Of a stretch of DNA of 64,000 nt, positions 20,707 to 31,037 are shown piece after piece. The notes beneath the pieces are model-generated. The model worked only from the letters and a program-made list of their open reading frames with translations, was not told the origin of the DNA and made no database searches. The DNA comes from Hypomyces perniciosus (taxonomy: Eukaryota > Ascomycota > Sordariomycetes > Hypocreales > Hypocreaceae), in NCBI GenBank assembly GCA_008477525.1, contig SPDT01000007.1, positions 2,170,001 through 2,234,000 of the forward strand. Direction: 5' to 3'. Each line of letters opens with the position of its first letter. Position 1 is the stretch's first letter. The position numbers were made by a program, and so were the translations under genes.

Positions 20707-22839
20707 ATGGCCGACATGGCAGACCTCGACCTCCCCATTGCGCTCCGGCGTGCTCGTCGCAGCAGTGTGGGTGTGAAGGCCGAGCCTGAGACTCATCAGC
20801 CTCAGACGGCCCCAAAGACACCTCGCAGGAGAAAGAAGGCCGTCCGTTTCTCAGACCCGGGTCCGTCTTCCAGTGGCCTGACGCCTATGATCCGGCGTAC
20901 GGCCATCACCACACCTAAACGTCGCCATTCCTCCGCCCCTTCGAGATTCTCTGGTAATGGAGCTCTTACACCATCAAGCTCGGTTCTGCGCCATAATGAG
21001 CCAGCTTCGTTCGATGCACTTCACCAAACAGCCGAAGGCCGCGTCGAGCGTCGCCTCCGTCGCAATGGCCTCCGCGAGATGCTCAACAAGATCGAACTAG
21101 ACAAGCGACGCAAAGCAAAGACCGCCCAAGCAGAGATTGCTCGTCTTAATGCCGAGGTCAGAACTCGCGACAGAGAAATCTACGAGCTACAAAATGCAAC
21201 CGTTGTCATTGACACTGAACGGATATGGGACTTGGAGCAACAGGTCGATGACCTCAAGGCGGAGCTGCATAAACGAACCCGATCCGATGACCACAGTAGC
21301 CGAAACTATAGCTGGACATTGGCTGCCAAGGATCCTTTCACTGACGACTTCATGGATATAATGCCGGATGAAGACCATTTTGGTGATGCGACTATGGCTC
21401 AGCTACATGCAAGTACACCATCGAGAGCTAGATCCTCGTTCCCTACGCCGCCCGCCACAAGCCCTCTCATCCCTTCAACACCATGCTTCAAGATCGCCCA
21501 ACAAACCCCCATGTCTCATGTTGGTGTCCAGGCGCATCTCCCTGATCCGGCTAAACAACAACTTGAGGAGGAACTGGCTTCTCTACAGCTTGAGGTATGC
21601 AAGTTGACAGCGACACTGGATTCATACAAGAGTCTTGGCACGCGTGTCAACGACCTTCTATCAACTGCTGCTCCGGTATCAACTGGTGAGATATCGATGC
21701 CCCCCATTGAGGCAATCGAAGGTCAAGTCCAAGCACTCTTGCAGACCATGTCTGACCGGACCGCGGCTCTCACTCACCTCACCTCAGCTATCAGCGACCT
21801 AGGGTTTCCGGGTAATGACGCCAGCGACATGATCATGTCACTCGCATCTGGCTTCCGCGCAGCTCGCCTAGAGCTCGAATACCTCACTCCAGGGGAAGTC
21901 ACGCTACCACTCACATCCCACGGCGCTGAGGTCCTCGATCTCTTACTGACACGGCTGCGCACATTGGCCAAGAAGGTGAAAGAGGACGAGAACTCTATCG
22001 ATGAATACCATTCGATCGAACAATCCCTGCGCAAACAGCTCGATGCCCGTGTATCTGTCATGGATGGCCTGAAAGCCGAAATGTCCAAAGCGCAGGAATT
22101 AATGGATGACAAGAATAGCAAGATTCAGGAGCTCGAGATTGGAAATGAGCGACTCAAGGGCGCTGTAGACGGCTACGTTCGAGACATATCTGAGCTTGAG
22201 AAACTGGTGGGGCGAATGGAGCAGCAAAGTCGCAACTCTGCTGAAGCACATCTTGCCCGGCAAAGGTCAAACGAGGAATTACTTGCCACCAAAGACGCGA
22301 ATATTGCCGAGTTGGAAGCCAAGATTGGCGAGGCAGTAGACCAAACAGCAGAACTACTAAAAGAAATGGGTGATATTGAAGCTAGTATCACAACACAAAG
22401 GGAAACCATGAACAAACAACACGGTACGGCTCTGGCTCTCCGCGATGCAAGAGTAACAGAACTGCGGAGCGAAATCGACAGGGTCAATGAATCACTTCGA
22501 GCTGCGCATGAGACCATTCGTGTGCTCCGTGTTGAGAATGGTGGATTGAGAGCCCAGCTGGAGGAAGAAGAGAAAAAAGCGAGGAACGCTGTGGATTCCA
22601 TGAAGGAGGAGCTTCAGCGGGTTCTGCAGATGAGCCAAGAGTTCCTAAACAGCCCTAAGCTGACGTCTCAGAACAAAGAGATTGATGGCGCTTCCAGTTC
22701 TCCCATGGGCTTGAGCACGGTGGTTCAACCAGGAGGGTACTATATAACTGGTGATTTGGCTCGGAGAGGGAGCAAGAAGCTGCGGAGGAGATATGACAGC
22801 GGGCTTGGGTTATTGAATGAGGACGAGGTGGATATTTGA
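20707..22839 (+). CDS. uncharacterised fungal coiled-coil protein
   Basis: A single exon encodes 710 residues from the ATG of MADMADLDLPIALRR. The first 150 residues are basic and disordered with a KKAVRFSDPGP motif and many SP/TP sites, suggesting cell-cycle kinase regulation. The rest alternates coiled coil (about 155-225, 325-350, 460-680) with a Pro/Ser/Thr-rich gap (TPPATSPLIPSTP) and a helical middle (TAALTHLTSAISDLGFPG). The C-terminal tail is basic and then acidic (KKLRRRYDSGLGLLNEDEVDI). I do not recognise a characterised family. The composition is compatible with a spindle, septum or nuclear-structure component, but that is only inference. No membrane segment or signal peptide is visible. 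Confidence 0.8.
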   Translation: MADMADLDLPIALRRARRSSVGVKAEPETHQPQTAPKTPRRRKKAVRFSDPGPSSSGLTPMIRRTAITTPKRRHSSAPSRFSGNGALTPSSSVLRHNEPASFDALHQTAEGRVERRLRRNGLREMLNKIELDKRRKAKTAQAEIARLNAEVRTRDREIYELQNATVVIDTERIWDLEQQVDDLKAELHKRTRSDDHSSRNYSWTLAAKDPFTDDFMDIMPDEDHFGDATMAQLHASTPSRARSSFPTPPATSPLIPSTPCFKIAQQTPMSHVGVQAHLPDPAKQQLEEELASLQLEVCKLTATLDSYKSLGTRVNDLLSTAAPVSTGEISMPPIEAIEGQVQALLQTMSDRTAALTHLTSAISDLGFPGNDASDMIMSLASGFRAARLELEYLTPGEVTLPLTSHGAEVLDLLLTRLRTLAKKVKEDENSIDEYHSIEQSLRKQLDARVSVMDGLKAEMSKAQELMDDKNSKIQELEIGNERLKGAVDGYVRDISELEKLVGRMEQQSRNSAEAHLARQRSNEELLATKDANIAELEAKIGEAVDQTAELLKEMGDIEASITTQRETMNKQHGTALALRDARVTELRSEIDRVNESLRAAHETIRVLRVENGGLRAQLEEEEKKARNAVDSMKEELQRVLQMSQEFLNSPKLTSQNKEIDGASSSPMGLSTVVQPGGYYITGDLARRGSKKLRRRYDSGLGLLNEDEVDI

Positions 22840-23085
22840 GACTACCAAGCGATAGACTCTCGTTTTTTTTTGGACAAACGTATGTGTTTTCTTTCACACA
22901 CACCCTCGCGCTTGGGGAGGGTTACTTTCTTTTATACAATTTCCTTTGTTTGTACAGGTATATATATGTACGGGAACCCCACGATAATGGCCAGGATATG
23001 GATGCATTATGATGGACAATGATCGATGTGAGGCACAGCTGACGCGATCTGCCCCATAGGATGCAAACCCTCCTGTGGGAACTAT

Positions 23086-24789
23086 CTATGAGTGCTTGTA
23101 GAACCTCCAACTCGGCTTGTAGTTGGGCGAAAGCTCCAGATCTAGCATCAATGCTCTGAACAACTCAATTGGCATAAAGTTTGATCTGAGAAAGGTATCA
23201 TTGAACGCCTTCTCCGTCAACCGCCCATCTTTCAAGACCTCCTTTCGCAGTCCAAATAGCTGCAAAGCGCCGAGCATGTACCCAGCCTGATACAGTGGTC
23301 CGTAGTCTCCGTTGAACGATCTCCTCACTTCTCCCTCGGCTGTCGACCTCTCGTGGCCTACCCAGTTGACTAAGAGGTCGATACACTCTTGAGGCGTCAT
23401 TTGTCCGAGATGGAACTTGAGCGAGAAGATGATGCGAGCGCAGCGGTGCATCCGCCAGAACAAGGTACCAATGCGATCTTCTGGCGAAACGAAGAAATCG
23501 CCTCGGTTCCAAAAGACGAATTCCCAGTACATGGCCCAACCTTCGATACTAAATGGCGTTGCGAACAACTGCCTGTGCGTGTTGTGACGCTCAGCCATGA
23601 AGAGCTGCAACCGATGTCCCGGAATCGTTTCATGGAAAGCCGTGGCGCGAGCAAAATGACGATTGTTCCCACGCATCACCATCTTCTTCAGATCATGTGG
23701 CATCTCAGCGGTAGGATAAGCAACCAGGATCAAGGGGCCGCCCAGGAAGAATGGTGCAATCTTCTGCATTTCAGGGCTCATCATCTCCATGCGAAATGTT
23801 TGTTCTGCCAACTTTGGTACTGTGACTAGGTCATGATCCTGAACGAATTTGGCTCCTTCGTGTACAAGTTCTCTCACCAGTGTCGTCTGCTGGCCAGGAG
23901 GAACAGAGTGTGTTTTGACGTAGTCTAAAGCCTTCCTCCAGTCATCACCAAAGCCAAGCTCCCCGGATGCTTCTTTCATTTGGCTCTCACACCATTGGTA
24001 TTGATCCTTTGCAAGCGCAATGAGCTCTTCTGGCGAGTAGGCAATCATTTCGGCTTCGAGTTCAACAAGCAAAGCCTCCCTTCCAATTGGCTCGCCGATG
24101 ATTTCGTCCGTTTCGCCTTCACCCATTCCCACAAGGGTTGTTTGTATCACTGAAACGTACTGCGCGAGTGCGAGGTCTGCCGCTTTCCATGGTGTTGTTG
24201 CCCACCAGTCGAACATAGGGTCATAGGTTGAGTAAAAGCCGAACAACTCTTGAAGATGGTCGCGTTGTTCACCAACAACCTTTGATGCTTTGTAGGCAGT
24301 TGTCTTGCTCACTTTGATCTTGTTGTTTTCTACTTCCTTTTGAACCTGGGAAATCAGGTTTTTGATGTCGTCGAGCTGCTGGGCCGCGTGCTCGCCGTTA
24401 ATGGGCTCAACATCCCGCCGAGCTTCACATAGCGATATAATCAGCGACGCAAAGGGCATCAATGGCTCCATTTCTTGGCATAACCTCCGTTCTGATTTAA
24501 GCAGATGAGATTTCCGCCGCAGAAGGTTCCGTAGAAGCAGGAAATCAGCTCTGTCCTGCTGGTTCAGTGCATTGAAATCAAGGCTGAACAGTGCAGCCAG
24601 CTCTTCAGAGCAGTACCGATGGAAAGCATCGTGTCGGCTTGGTGCGATGGAAATATTGTAGAAGACGTCAAGCTCTTGAAAATCTACTCTCACTCTGCGC
24701 ACGCGATCTGGCATGGATTCAGACGTGGAGTTGCCCCCTTCAGGCAGCGCGACCCAGAGATCGTCGGTATCTGATAGCGGATCCGCCAT
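23086..24789 (-). CDS. DUF885 family putative metallopeptidase
   Basis: A single exon encodes 567 residues. The diagnostic DUF885 zinc-site motif HETIPGH lies at about residues 386-393, within ATAFHETIPGHRLQLFMAERHN. A downstream acidic helix (FSIEGWAMYWEFVFW) supplies the expected Glu ligand. Family members are gluzincin-like peptidases, usually 550-620 residues, with no established fungal substrate. No signal peptide is present, so it is probably cytosolic. It overlaps nothing and converges with the coiled-coil gene across about 245 bases. The ATG at 24789 follows a short promoter containing telomere-like CCCTGA units farther upstream. Confidence 0.9.
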   Translation of the reverse strand: MADPLSDTDDLWVALPEGGNSTSESMPDRVRRVRVDFQELDVFYNISIAPSRHDAFHRYCSEELAALFSLDFNALNQQDRADFLLLRNLLRRKSHLLKSERRLCQEMEPLMPFASLIISLCEARRDVEPINGEHAAQQLDDIKNLISQVQKEVENNKIKVSKTTAYKASKVVGEQRDHLQELFGFYSTYDPMFDWWATTPWKAADLALAQYVSVIQTTLVGMGEGETDEIIGEPIGREALLVELEAEMIAYSPEELIALAKDQYQWCESQMKEASGELGFGDDWRKALDYVKTHSVPPGQQTTLVRELVHEGAKFVQDHDLVTVPKLAEQTFRMEMMSPEMQKIAPFFLGGPLILVAYPTAEMPHDLKKMVMRGNNRHFARATAFHETIPGHRLQLFMAERHNTHRQLFATPFSIEGWAMYWEFVFWNRGDFFVSPEDRIGTLFWRMHRCARIIFSLKFHLGQMTPQECIDLLVNWVGHERSTAEGEVRRSFNGDYGPLYQAGYMLGALQLFGLRKEVLKDGRLTEKAFNDTFLRSNFMPIELFRALMLDLELSPNYKPSWRFYKHS

Positions 24790-24942
24790 AACGTACCGTT
24801 TGATCGATCGGACTTGAGGGAATAAGCAATGCGCCTAGTACTGAGTCGCCTGGTTAATATGGTATTATGGGCGTGATGAGGTTGAAGAAAATGAGATGGA
24901 TGTCACATTGCCATTTTCGGTCATATGTTGGCTTCCGATTGC

Positions 24943-24990
24943 CCCAAACCCTGACCATGACCCTGACCCTGACCCTGTAACCTTAACCCT
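24943..24990. repeat. degenerate interstitial telomere-like repeat
   Basis: Consecutive CCCTGA-type hexamers, one varied to CCATGA, run into CCTTAACCCT. On the other strand this reads as TCAGGG/TTAAGG variants of the fungal TTAGGG telomere unit. About seven to eight units are recognisable. Confidence 0.5.
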
Positions 24991-25013
24991 CATGCATCAC
25001 AACCTAGATAAAG

Positions 25014-25022
25014 TACTTCGTA
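25014..25022. repeat. TACTTCGTA nonamer
   Basis: Intergenic copy 24 bases after the telomere-like tract. Confidence 0.55.
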
Positions 25023-25358
25023 AACAATTCTGCGAACGTAAATCATCGCAGCACCTTTCCAGAGCCATTATATTATATCTAGTCAATATTTTTAACTTAG
25101 CGATATCGTGTCAATCGCGCCTTGCGGTCTTCGCATATCCTCGCATAGGCGCGCATCGGCAGTGTACCAAAATGACGAATGGCCGAAAATCGGACGCCGA
25201 ACAAAGCCGAGAGCTCCATATTCTAATGTGATAACTCTTATCATAAGCAGAACAACTTCCACACAATACTAGACGTTCGCCCTTTGGCTTCAGATCGCAA
25301 TCCATAAACTTGGAATTGCAAAAAAAAGAAGAATAAGAAGAAGATCAATCAGTTAGAA

Positions 25359-26242
25359 ATGTCATTATCACCTCTCCGCGCTGTTCTCAGGCGCCATTTC
25401 CAGAGCGCTCTGCGCCAGCGGCCACAACATCGCACTCAGTCATCCTCATCATCACCACCACCAAATTCATCACCTCATAATCGTAATCAGGACAAAATCG
25501 CAAACCAAGCAGCAGGCACTTCAGCCCCAGTGCAACCGCGTCCGCTCTGGCAGCGTCTGGGTCCTTTGACAAAAGCCGCCGAGGCATATGGTCGATCGCA
25601 GCGCAAACGGCCTTATGCGACTCAAGTCGCCAGCGCGCTCTTCATATATTTCTGCGCCGATATTAGTGCCCAAAACATCAGTGGCAACGACTACGATCCC
25701 AAGAGGACGGGGCGGAGCCTAATCATTGGCGCTGTCGCTGCGATACCCCAATACAGATGGTATGCACTTGGTCTATCGTCCCTCCACAAAAGTAATAATG
25801 CTTGCTGACTTGGTGTGTTAGGTTCATCTTCCTCTCTCAAAACTTCAACTACTCATCCCGTATGCTCTCTCTCAGCACCAAAGTCGTCGTCAACCAACTT
25901 GTCTTCTCTCCCACCTTCAACACCTATTTCTTTAGTTCGCAAGCCCTGTTGGCGGGCGAAGGCATTGATGCCACGATTGAGCGCGTGAAAAACGCTCTGC
26001 CGCCTAGCTTGATCAACTCCTGGAAGCTGTGGCCTGCCGTCACATTCTTCAGCTTCTCGTTTGTGCCGATGGAGTATCGGAGCGTCTGCGCCGGTGTCGT
26101 AGCCGTTGGGTGGCAGACATACTTGTGCTACCTCAATCGAATGGCTGAGCTTATGGAGAAAGCGAAAAGGGCCGAGAGTTTGAGACTTGAGAATATTGTA
26201 TCGGTCAAAGAGCGCAAAAACGCCATGGCGGCGACGTCCTGA
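25359..26242 (+). CDS. Mpv17/PMP22 family membrane protein
   Basis: Exons 25359..25759 and 25822..26242 (62-nt intron GTATGC...TTAG) encode 273 residues. The N-terminus is Arg/Ser/Pro-rich and mitochondrial-presequence-like. The core carries the family pattern: RPYATQVASALFIYFCADISAQ, then GRSLIIGAVAAIPQYRWF spliced across the intron, and the signature SWKLWPAVTFFSFSFVPMEYRS. Four hydrophobic helices are visible. Family members (Sym1, Mpv17) sit in the mitochondrial inner membrane or in peroxisomes and act as channels or stress-response proteins; the presequence favours mitochondria. It converges on the P450 gene with only about 260 bases between stops. Confidence 0.92.
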
Positions 26243-26505
26243 AACACCATCCATGCCATATGTTTTATTTATACATTAAACTATCACGAGCAGGGCTACA
26301 TAGAGTTATGGTTTTAGAGTAGACGGGGTAGATCTCATAGTTTTGTTCTTGTCAGATGTTTGTGAGATACTATGTACATATTTTGCTGATAGAACTTTGC
26401 GGAGATATGAAGATAAAAGCAGCCTTTTATGCCGCAGACATAATTGAAGATCCATAACAATCGTGGTATCATTAGCCTCTAAGTGTCCTACATCTCATCA
26501 TCTCA

Positions 26506-28358
26506 TCATACCCTCCTGAGTTTTACGTAGCAATCCTTTGGAAGATTCACCAACCTCTCTATTATTTCCGGTCCGTTCAACGGCTCACCCAAGGACGTAA
26601 ACTCGAAATTCCACATCAACAAGGTCATAATTGTTCGCAGCTGCAGGTAGGCGAGCCTCTTTCCGAAACATTGCCTTGGCCCGGCCGAAAAGGCAAGGTT
26701 TGGCCCAGCACAGGAGTCGAAAACTTCGTTTTCGGTCCCATCGGGGTTACACACCAGCTTTAGCCATCTCTCTGGCTTAAATTGGTGAATGTCTTCGTCC
26801 CAATAAGGAACACGATCCTTGGTATTGATACATCCCGATGTTCGTGATGTCTCGGGAATTAGCAAGGCTGGCTCTGTCATGGACGGACCTGTGAGTGGGA
26901 GAATCACGTCCGTACCCTTGGGAATTTGATATCCTAGGATCTGCGTATCGCAAGTAGAAGTGCGGACTATGAGAGTCGCAACAGAAGCATATCGCAGGGT
27001 TTCTTCGATGACAGCCTCTAGGTACGGAATCTCTCTCGCGCAAATCTCTTCTATGGTTGGCCATCGACCCTCTCGGCGAGCGTCAGAGTGTGCTTGCAGC
27101 AAGTCGTTTCGAAGTCGAGTCTGCACAGACTGATGGCCAGTCATATACTTAATCCACCAGGAAGAAACCGTAGCGGTCGTGTCGTGGCCGGCTAAAAGGT
27201 ATCCGAGAACCTGCAAGCATGAGTAAGTACAAGGAATTACATGTGCATTGAGTCCATGAGTTCAACACCAACCTCATCTCGAATACTTGGCGAGTAGTAG
27301 TTCGGTGGCCGGTCGGCCTTTTTGGCAGCGTTCATCTCTCGCCACAATAGCTGGTCCAGAGCACTCTCGAATCCGCTCAGTCCAGTGGAAGCAAGCCTTC
27401 GGATACTACGTTCCGTTTGACGCTTAATCAAGGCTCTTCTGTACCATTGCGCGCGAGCATGCTTCGGCTTGAGTAGGGCTAACCATTGAGCCAAGGTGGG
27501 AAAGGGGCTTTTCTGAGCAATAGCCACCATCTCCGGTATGTCCAGTAGTGCGTCGATCTCAGGGTCTGTCGGACCTGGGGTGAATTCGACGATCTCATTT
27601 GAAACAGGGGACACGTGAGGGTTGAGTGATTGCACATGGTCAATTTCGTGTCGAAGGGCAGTCTTCGTGTCTTCCATTCCGAAGGCGACACTGCATATTA
27701 TATCGAGTGTTGCCAAATAGAGGTCATGGCTTGCTGAAAAGGGTCTACCGTGGGCCTTGTTCATTTTCAAGCTCCACAAGTCGACAAGACTAGCAACTCT
27801 CTCATACACGCGTGGTGCTGAGGCCTGTGGTAACTCTCAGCAAACTTGCTCCAGTACGTCAAAAGATCTGTCGGGATTCTTGACACTTACCTCGTTCAGA
27901 AACTTGGGAGTCATCAGATCTCTGACAAGCTCCTTGTGGAACTTGAAGTCGGGATCATTGGATTGCATTGTGAAGTGAAAGTTCGGAGCCGTCAGTCCTA
28001 CACACTCCTTATTTCTGGTGCCACGGTCGAACTCCTTCAACCGACGGGAGCAAATATCCACCACCTCGCGATAATCAGTCACGATGACGGTGGGCCTGCG
28101 AAAGGGGAAGAGAAAGACTTGAGACAATGGGGTATGGTGTTCTCGAGGCTGGCTCCATATCCACTGTCGACGATACTTGGCACTCCTCATCACCTTTAGG
28201 TCTCCAAACAAGTTTCGGGATGACTGTTTGTTGTAAGGGATGCCAGGTAATGGTCTTGGTAGACCAACGAGATAGAGGATATAGAATAGAGCAGCAACTG
28301 CGAGCACCAGGATAGGGAAGGCAAAAACGCCAGCATGAAGCTCTGGAAACGAGTTCAT
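26506..28358 (-). CDS. cytochrome P450 monooxygenase
   Basis: Exons in order are 28358..27891, 27824..27273 and 27210..26506, giving 574 residues. Introns are 66 nt (GTAAGT) and 62 nt (with a GTTGGT donor). An N-terminal membrane anchor (FAFPILVLAVAALFYILYLVG) and Pro-rich hinge place it on the ER. Core motifs are intact: oxygen-binding AGHDTT at 347-352, ExxR as ETLR at 410-413, the PERW region, and the haem loop FSAGPRQCFG with Cys521. It should therefore be active. Substrate and CYP family cannot be given from this reading. It diverges from an MFS transporter 2.7 kb away, but with no biosynthetic backbone gene nearby a cluster is not supported. Confidence 0.93.
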
Positions 28359-31037
28359 GGTAGGGGTTTAGTTGACCTTGACAGCCACTGTCTGGGAAGC
28401 TGTGAAGAGTTGAGAAGTGAAGGATATAAATGGTGTAAAACGGGTGATACTATGTACTGAAAACGTGGATATAGGACTGGATTCCTGGATATGTGGTTTA
28501 TATGAAGATTGATAACTGGTAAGAAGCGGGTAGGGATCGAAGACGGCACGGGATGACGGACTTGTCTACCCTAGCAAGCCGGGCTGCATGTGGGCTACGG
28601 GAGTATATATATTGATCAGTCTTAGAGCCACGCAGTATCCCGAAACCCGTCACAAGGCAGACGCGGAAGATGATGTCCTGCATCTTGGGCTAGGTCCACA
28701 TCCTCATGTGTAGCCACTACCTGCACACCCCCCTCCAGCCCACATTGTTTGCTTTGTTGGCCCTCCAGAGTTGAGGAGAAAACAGACAGAGAGAAGAGTC
28801 GGATCACGTCCCACGCGAGGCATGCTTCGCTTCGAGCCAACAGAGCTCAGCATTGCGTCACATTCGGCGCGGCGTAACGATCAAGACATCTTAGCGAATG
28901 AAGAGGGCGCACAATGATTGACTCATTGGTCCATTTGACTCTGCCACAGAATGGAAAGGTGGAGAGACGGCCAATATCCAATATGGACGCTCCGAACTGG
29001 ATTCTGGATCAGTCGGCTGTCCAACGTTCCAGGCTGAGGATCCAAGAGAAAACATGGTATATATCAGTCATTTGTGAGCAGGCCAAGACTGACTACAAAA
29101 GCGCCTTGAAGTCGTACCCAGTGGAATCACCAATCAGTGGCATAGCCAACAGCCATAGATGGTATAGGATGGCAAGATGGATACATGCGACACAAGGAAG
29201 AAAAGAAAGTGTGAGTGTCGTCAAGCTGAGATACGAGTAGGTCGTACAGTGGGTGAACATACTATGCACAGTGGCCACTATGGTGGTACGTGATACGTGA
29301 GGGCGTGAGGGAGTGGCTCGTGCACACGGTGCATTGATACAGTGCGCAGAGTCCATCGAGAGCTTACATGCAGTCGTCGTACCTCGTATTGTGTTTGTGT
29401 GTGTTGGCGCCTCATCAATACCTAGTACACACTCTTGTGCGAAAGCATGCACTCACTATAAGCGCCGAGAACGCCAGCCGGCGATTCCTCTTACAGACCC
29501 TCGATCAAACGAGTAATCGCCGAACCCGCGAGGCAGTCGGGCAGTTATAGACAGCCACGACAGAAAGGGCCCCATTCTATACTCCAACTCTCTTTCGCCG
29601 AACGGCCTGACTGAATCACGACAAACCCCTGGGCAGGAAAATGTCTAAGACCTTGGGTTCCAATACGAGTCATTGTTTGGACGTCTAGCCGTCCTCCTCC
29701 AGCAGCGGTGACAGCGATACGGGCGAAGAACCGACGACATTGACGTGCGTGGGCCGTGAGCGATCCCAGGCCTAGCAGGGAGAGACTATTATTATTGGGA
29801 CCCCAAGATTGGACAGGGGAATCAGAACCGACTCCGCTCAACCTATCCGATGCATCAAACATCCACGTCTTGCATGCCCGCATCTCCGCATGGAAGGAGG
29901 AGATGCATTCGTGATTTGGCGGCCCAGCAGAGAGCCAAGGATGTTATTTATTGCACCAAGCCCGGTGAGCATGCAAACCACCAGTCAGGTCATGGGGGAG
30001 CCGCGCGTACTTATCGCCGATAACTATCGGTCACCAACAACTTTTCACATCTGATCCAGCTAATGCCAGGGCCTGAATCGCCAGCGGCAGCCAGCGGCAA
30101 GTTTGTCGGACCAAAGGGGGAAAGGATACGCATCTACTAGCATATCGTCTATCCTGCGCAAATCGGAATGCGTTGACATCCAACACAATAGGTCAGACAA
30201 TCGCCCGCGATTTCGTAAAAGGCGGATGGATAATTGGCTCCATGTTGAGAGATGGAGACTTTGAAAGACGTCACCATGTGCGTCTGCCGACTATCAAGTC
30301 CACCACCCAAACCTCAACAATATATTTATTTGTATGGCAGCTGATGACAAGAACTGAACATAATTCAGCGGGATGTGTTGCACCTGAAAAAGGTGGTGTG
30401 AGAGACAACGCATGCATTTCTTGTCGGTCCGTCCCAGGTTGTACTACATGGAATTTTCAGCATGAAACCAAAAAGTTCTTTGACGATTCCTATCACATTG
30501 AACCACGATATCTATCATGTCTCACTGCCTATTTTCCCAACACTGATCTGAGTGGTGGCCTGTGTGGGTTCATGTTCATAGATCCCTGGTAATATTGCCC
30601 AAGTTGTAGTACTCGTACCTTTTTTTTTTTGCCAAGATTCGCCCTTGATCTATATCCACTTGCAGAATGGAGGCTCTTCCGATATTTCCGCACGTCTCTC
30701 TATCTCTCTTACCACCGATATCCATTTCTAGTCCGCGACCTCGGTTTCTTTTGACAGATTATTATGATAGATGCTCGAGATTCGCGACAAGTCAGCTCAG
30801 CCCTGTCCGCTTCCTCCAAACCAAATCAAGTTTAGCCCCAGTGTCTCCAAAAAGGGACCCTAAGATGTGTTGGGCCAATCGCAAGGCGCTGAGCGGGCGT
30901 ATGTCTCTCGACGTCATTGCTTACAATCACCTTCAGCTCCTTCATCCCGATTCGGTGAACAAGACATTGTTGCTTAAGACAGGCAACCTAGACAGGTGTC
31001 TCCAAAACTTCAGCCTTGTTGCGAGGCTCGGTCTCTA
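28359..31037. other. 2.7-kb gene-poor divergent region
   Basis: Between the P450 and MFS genes. Open frames of 60-140 codons occur on both strands, but none shows a motif, a good start or a splice pattern I could support. A T10-11 run lies near 30620. Sequence complexity is ordinary. Confidence 0.5.

Larger units (their letters stand above)
24790..25358. other. divergent intergenic region
   Basis: Shared upstream region of the DUF885 and Mpv17-type genes. It holds a telomere-like tract, one TACTTCGTA nonamer, and purine-rich AAGAAGAATAAGAAGAAG just before the Mpv17 ATG. No gene. Confidence 0.55.

Noticed and set aside
28914..29452. Overlapping 60-119-codon frames upstream of the P450
   Set aside because: No motif, no conservation signal and conflicting strands.
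30173..30592. 139-codon frame in the P450-MFS gap
   Set aside because: No family resemblance, no promoter or splice context, and composition like the surrounding non-coding DNA.
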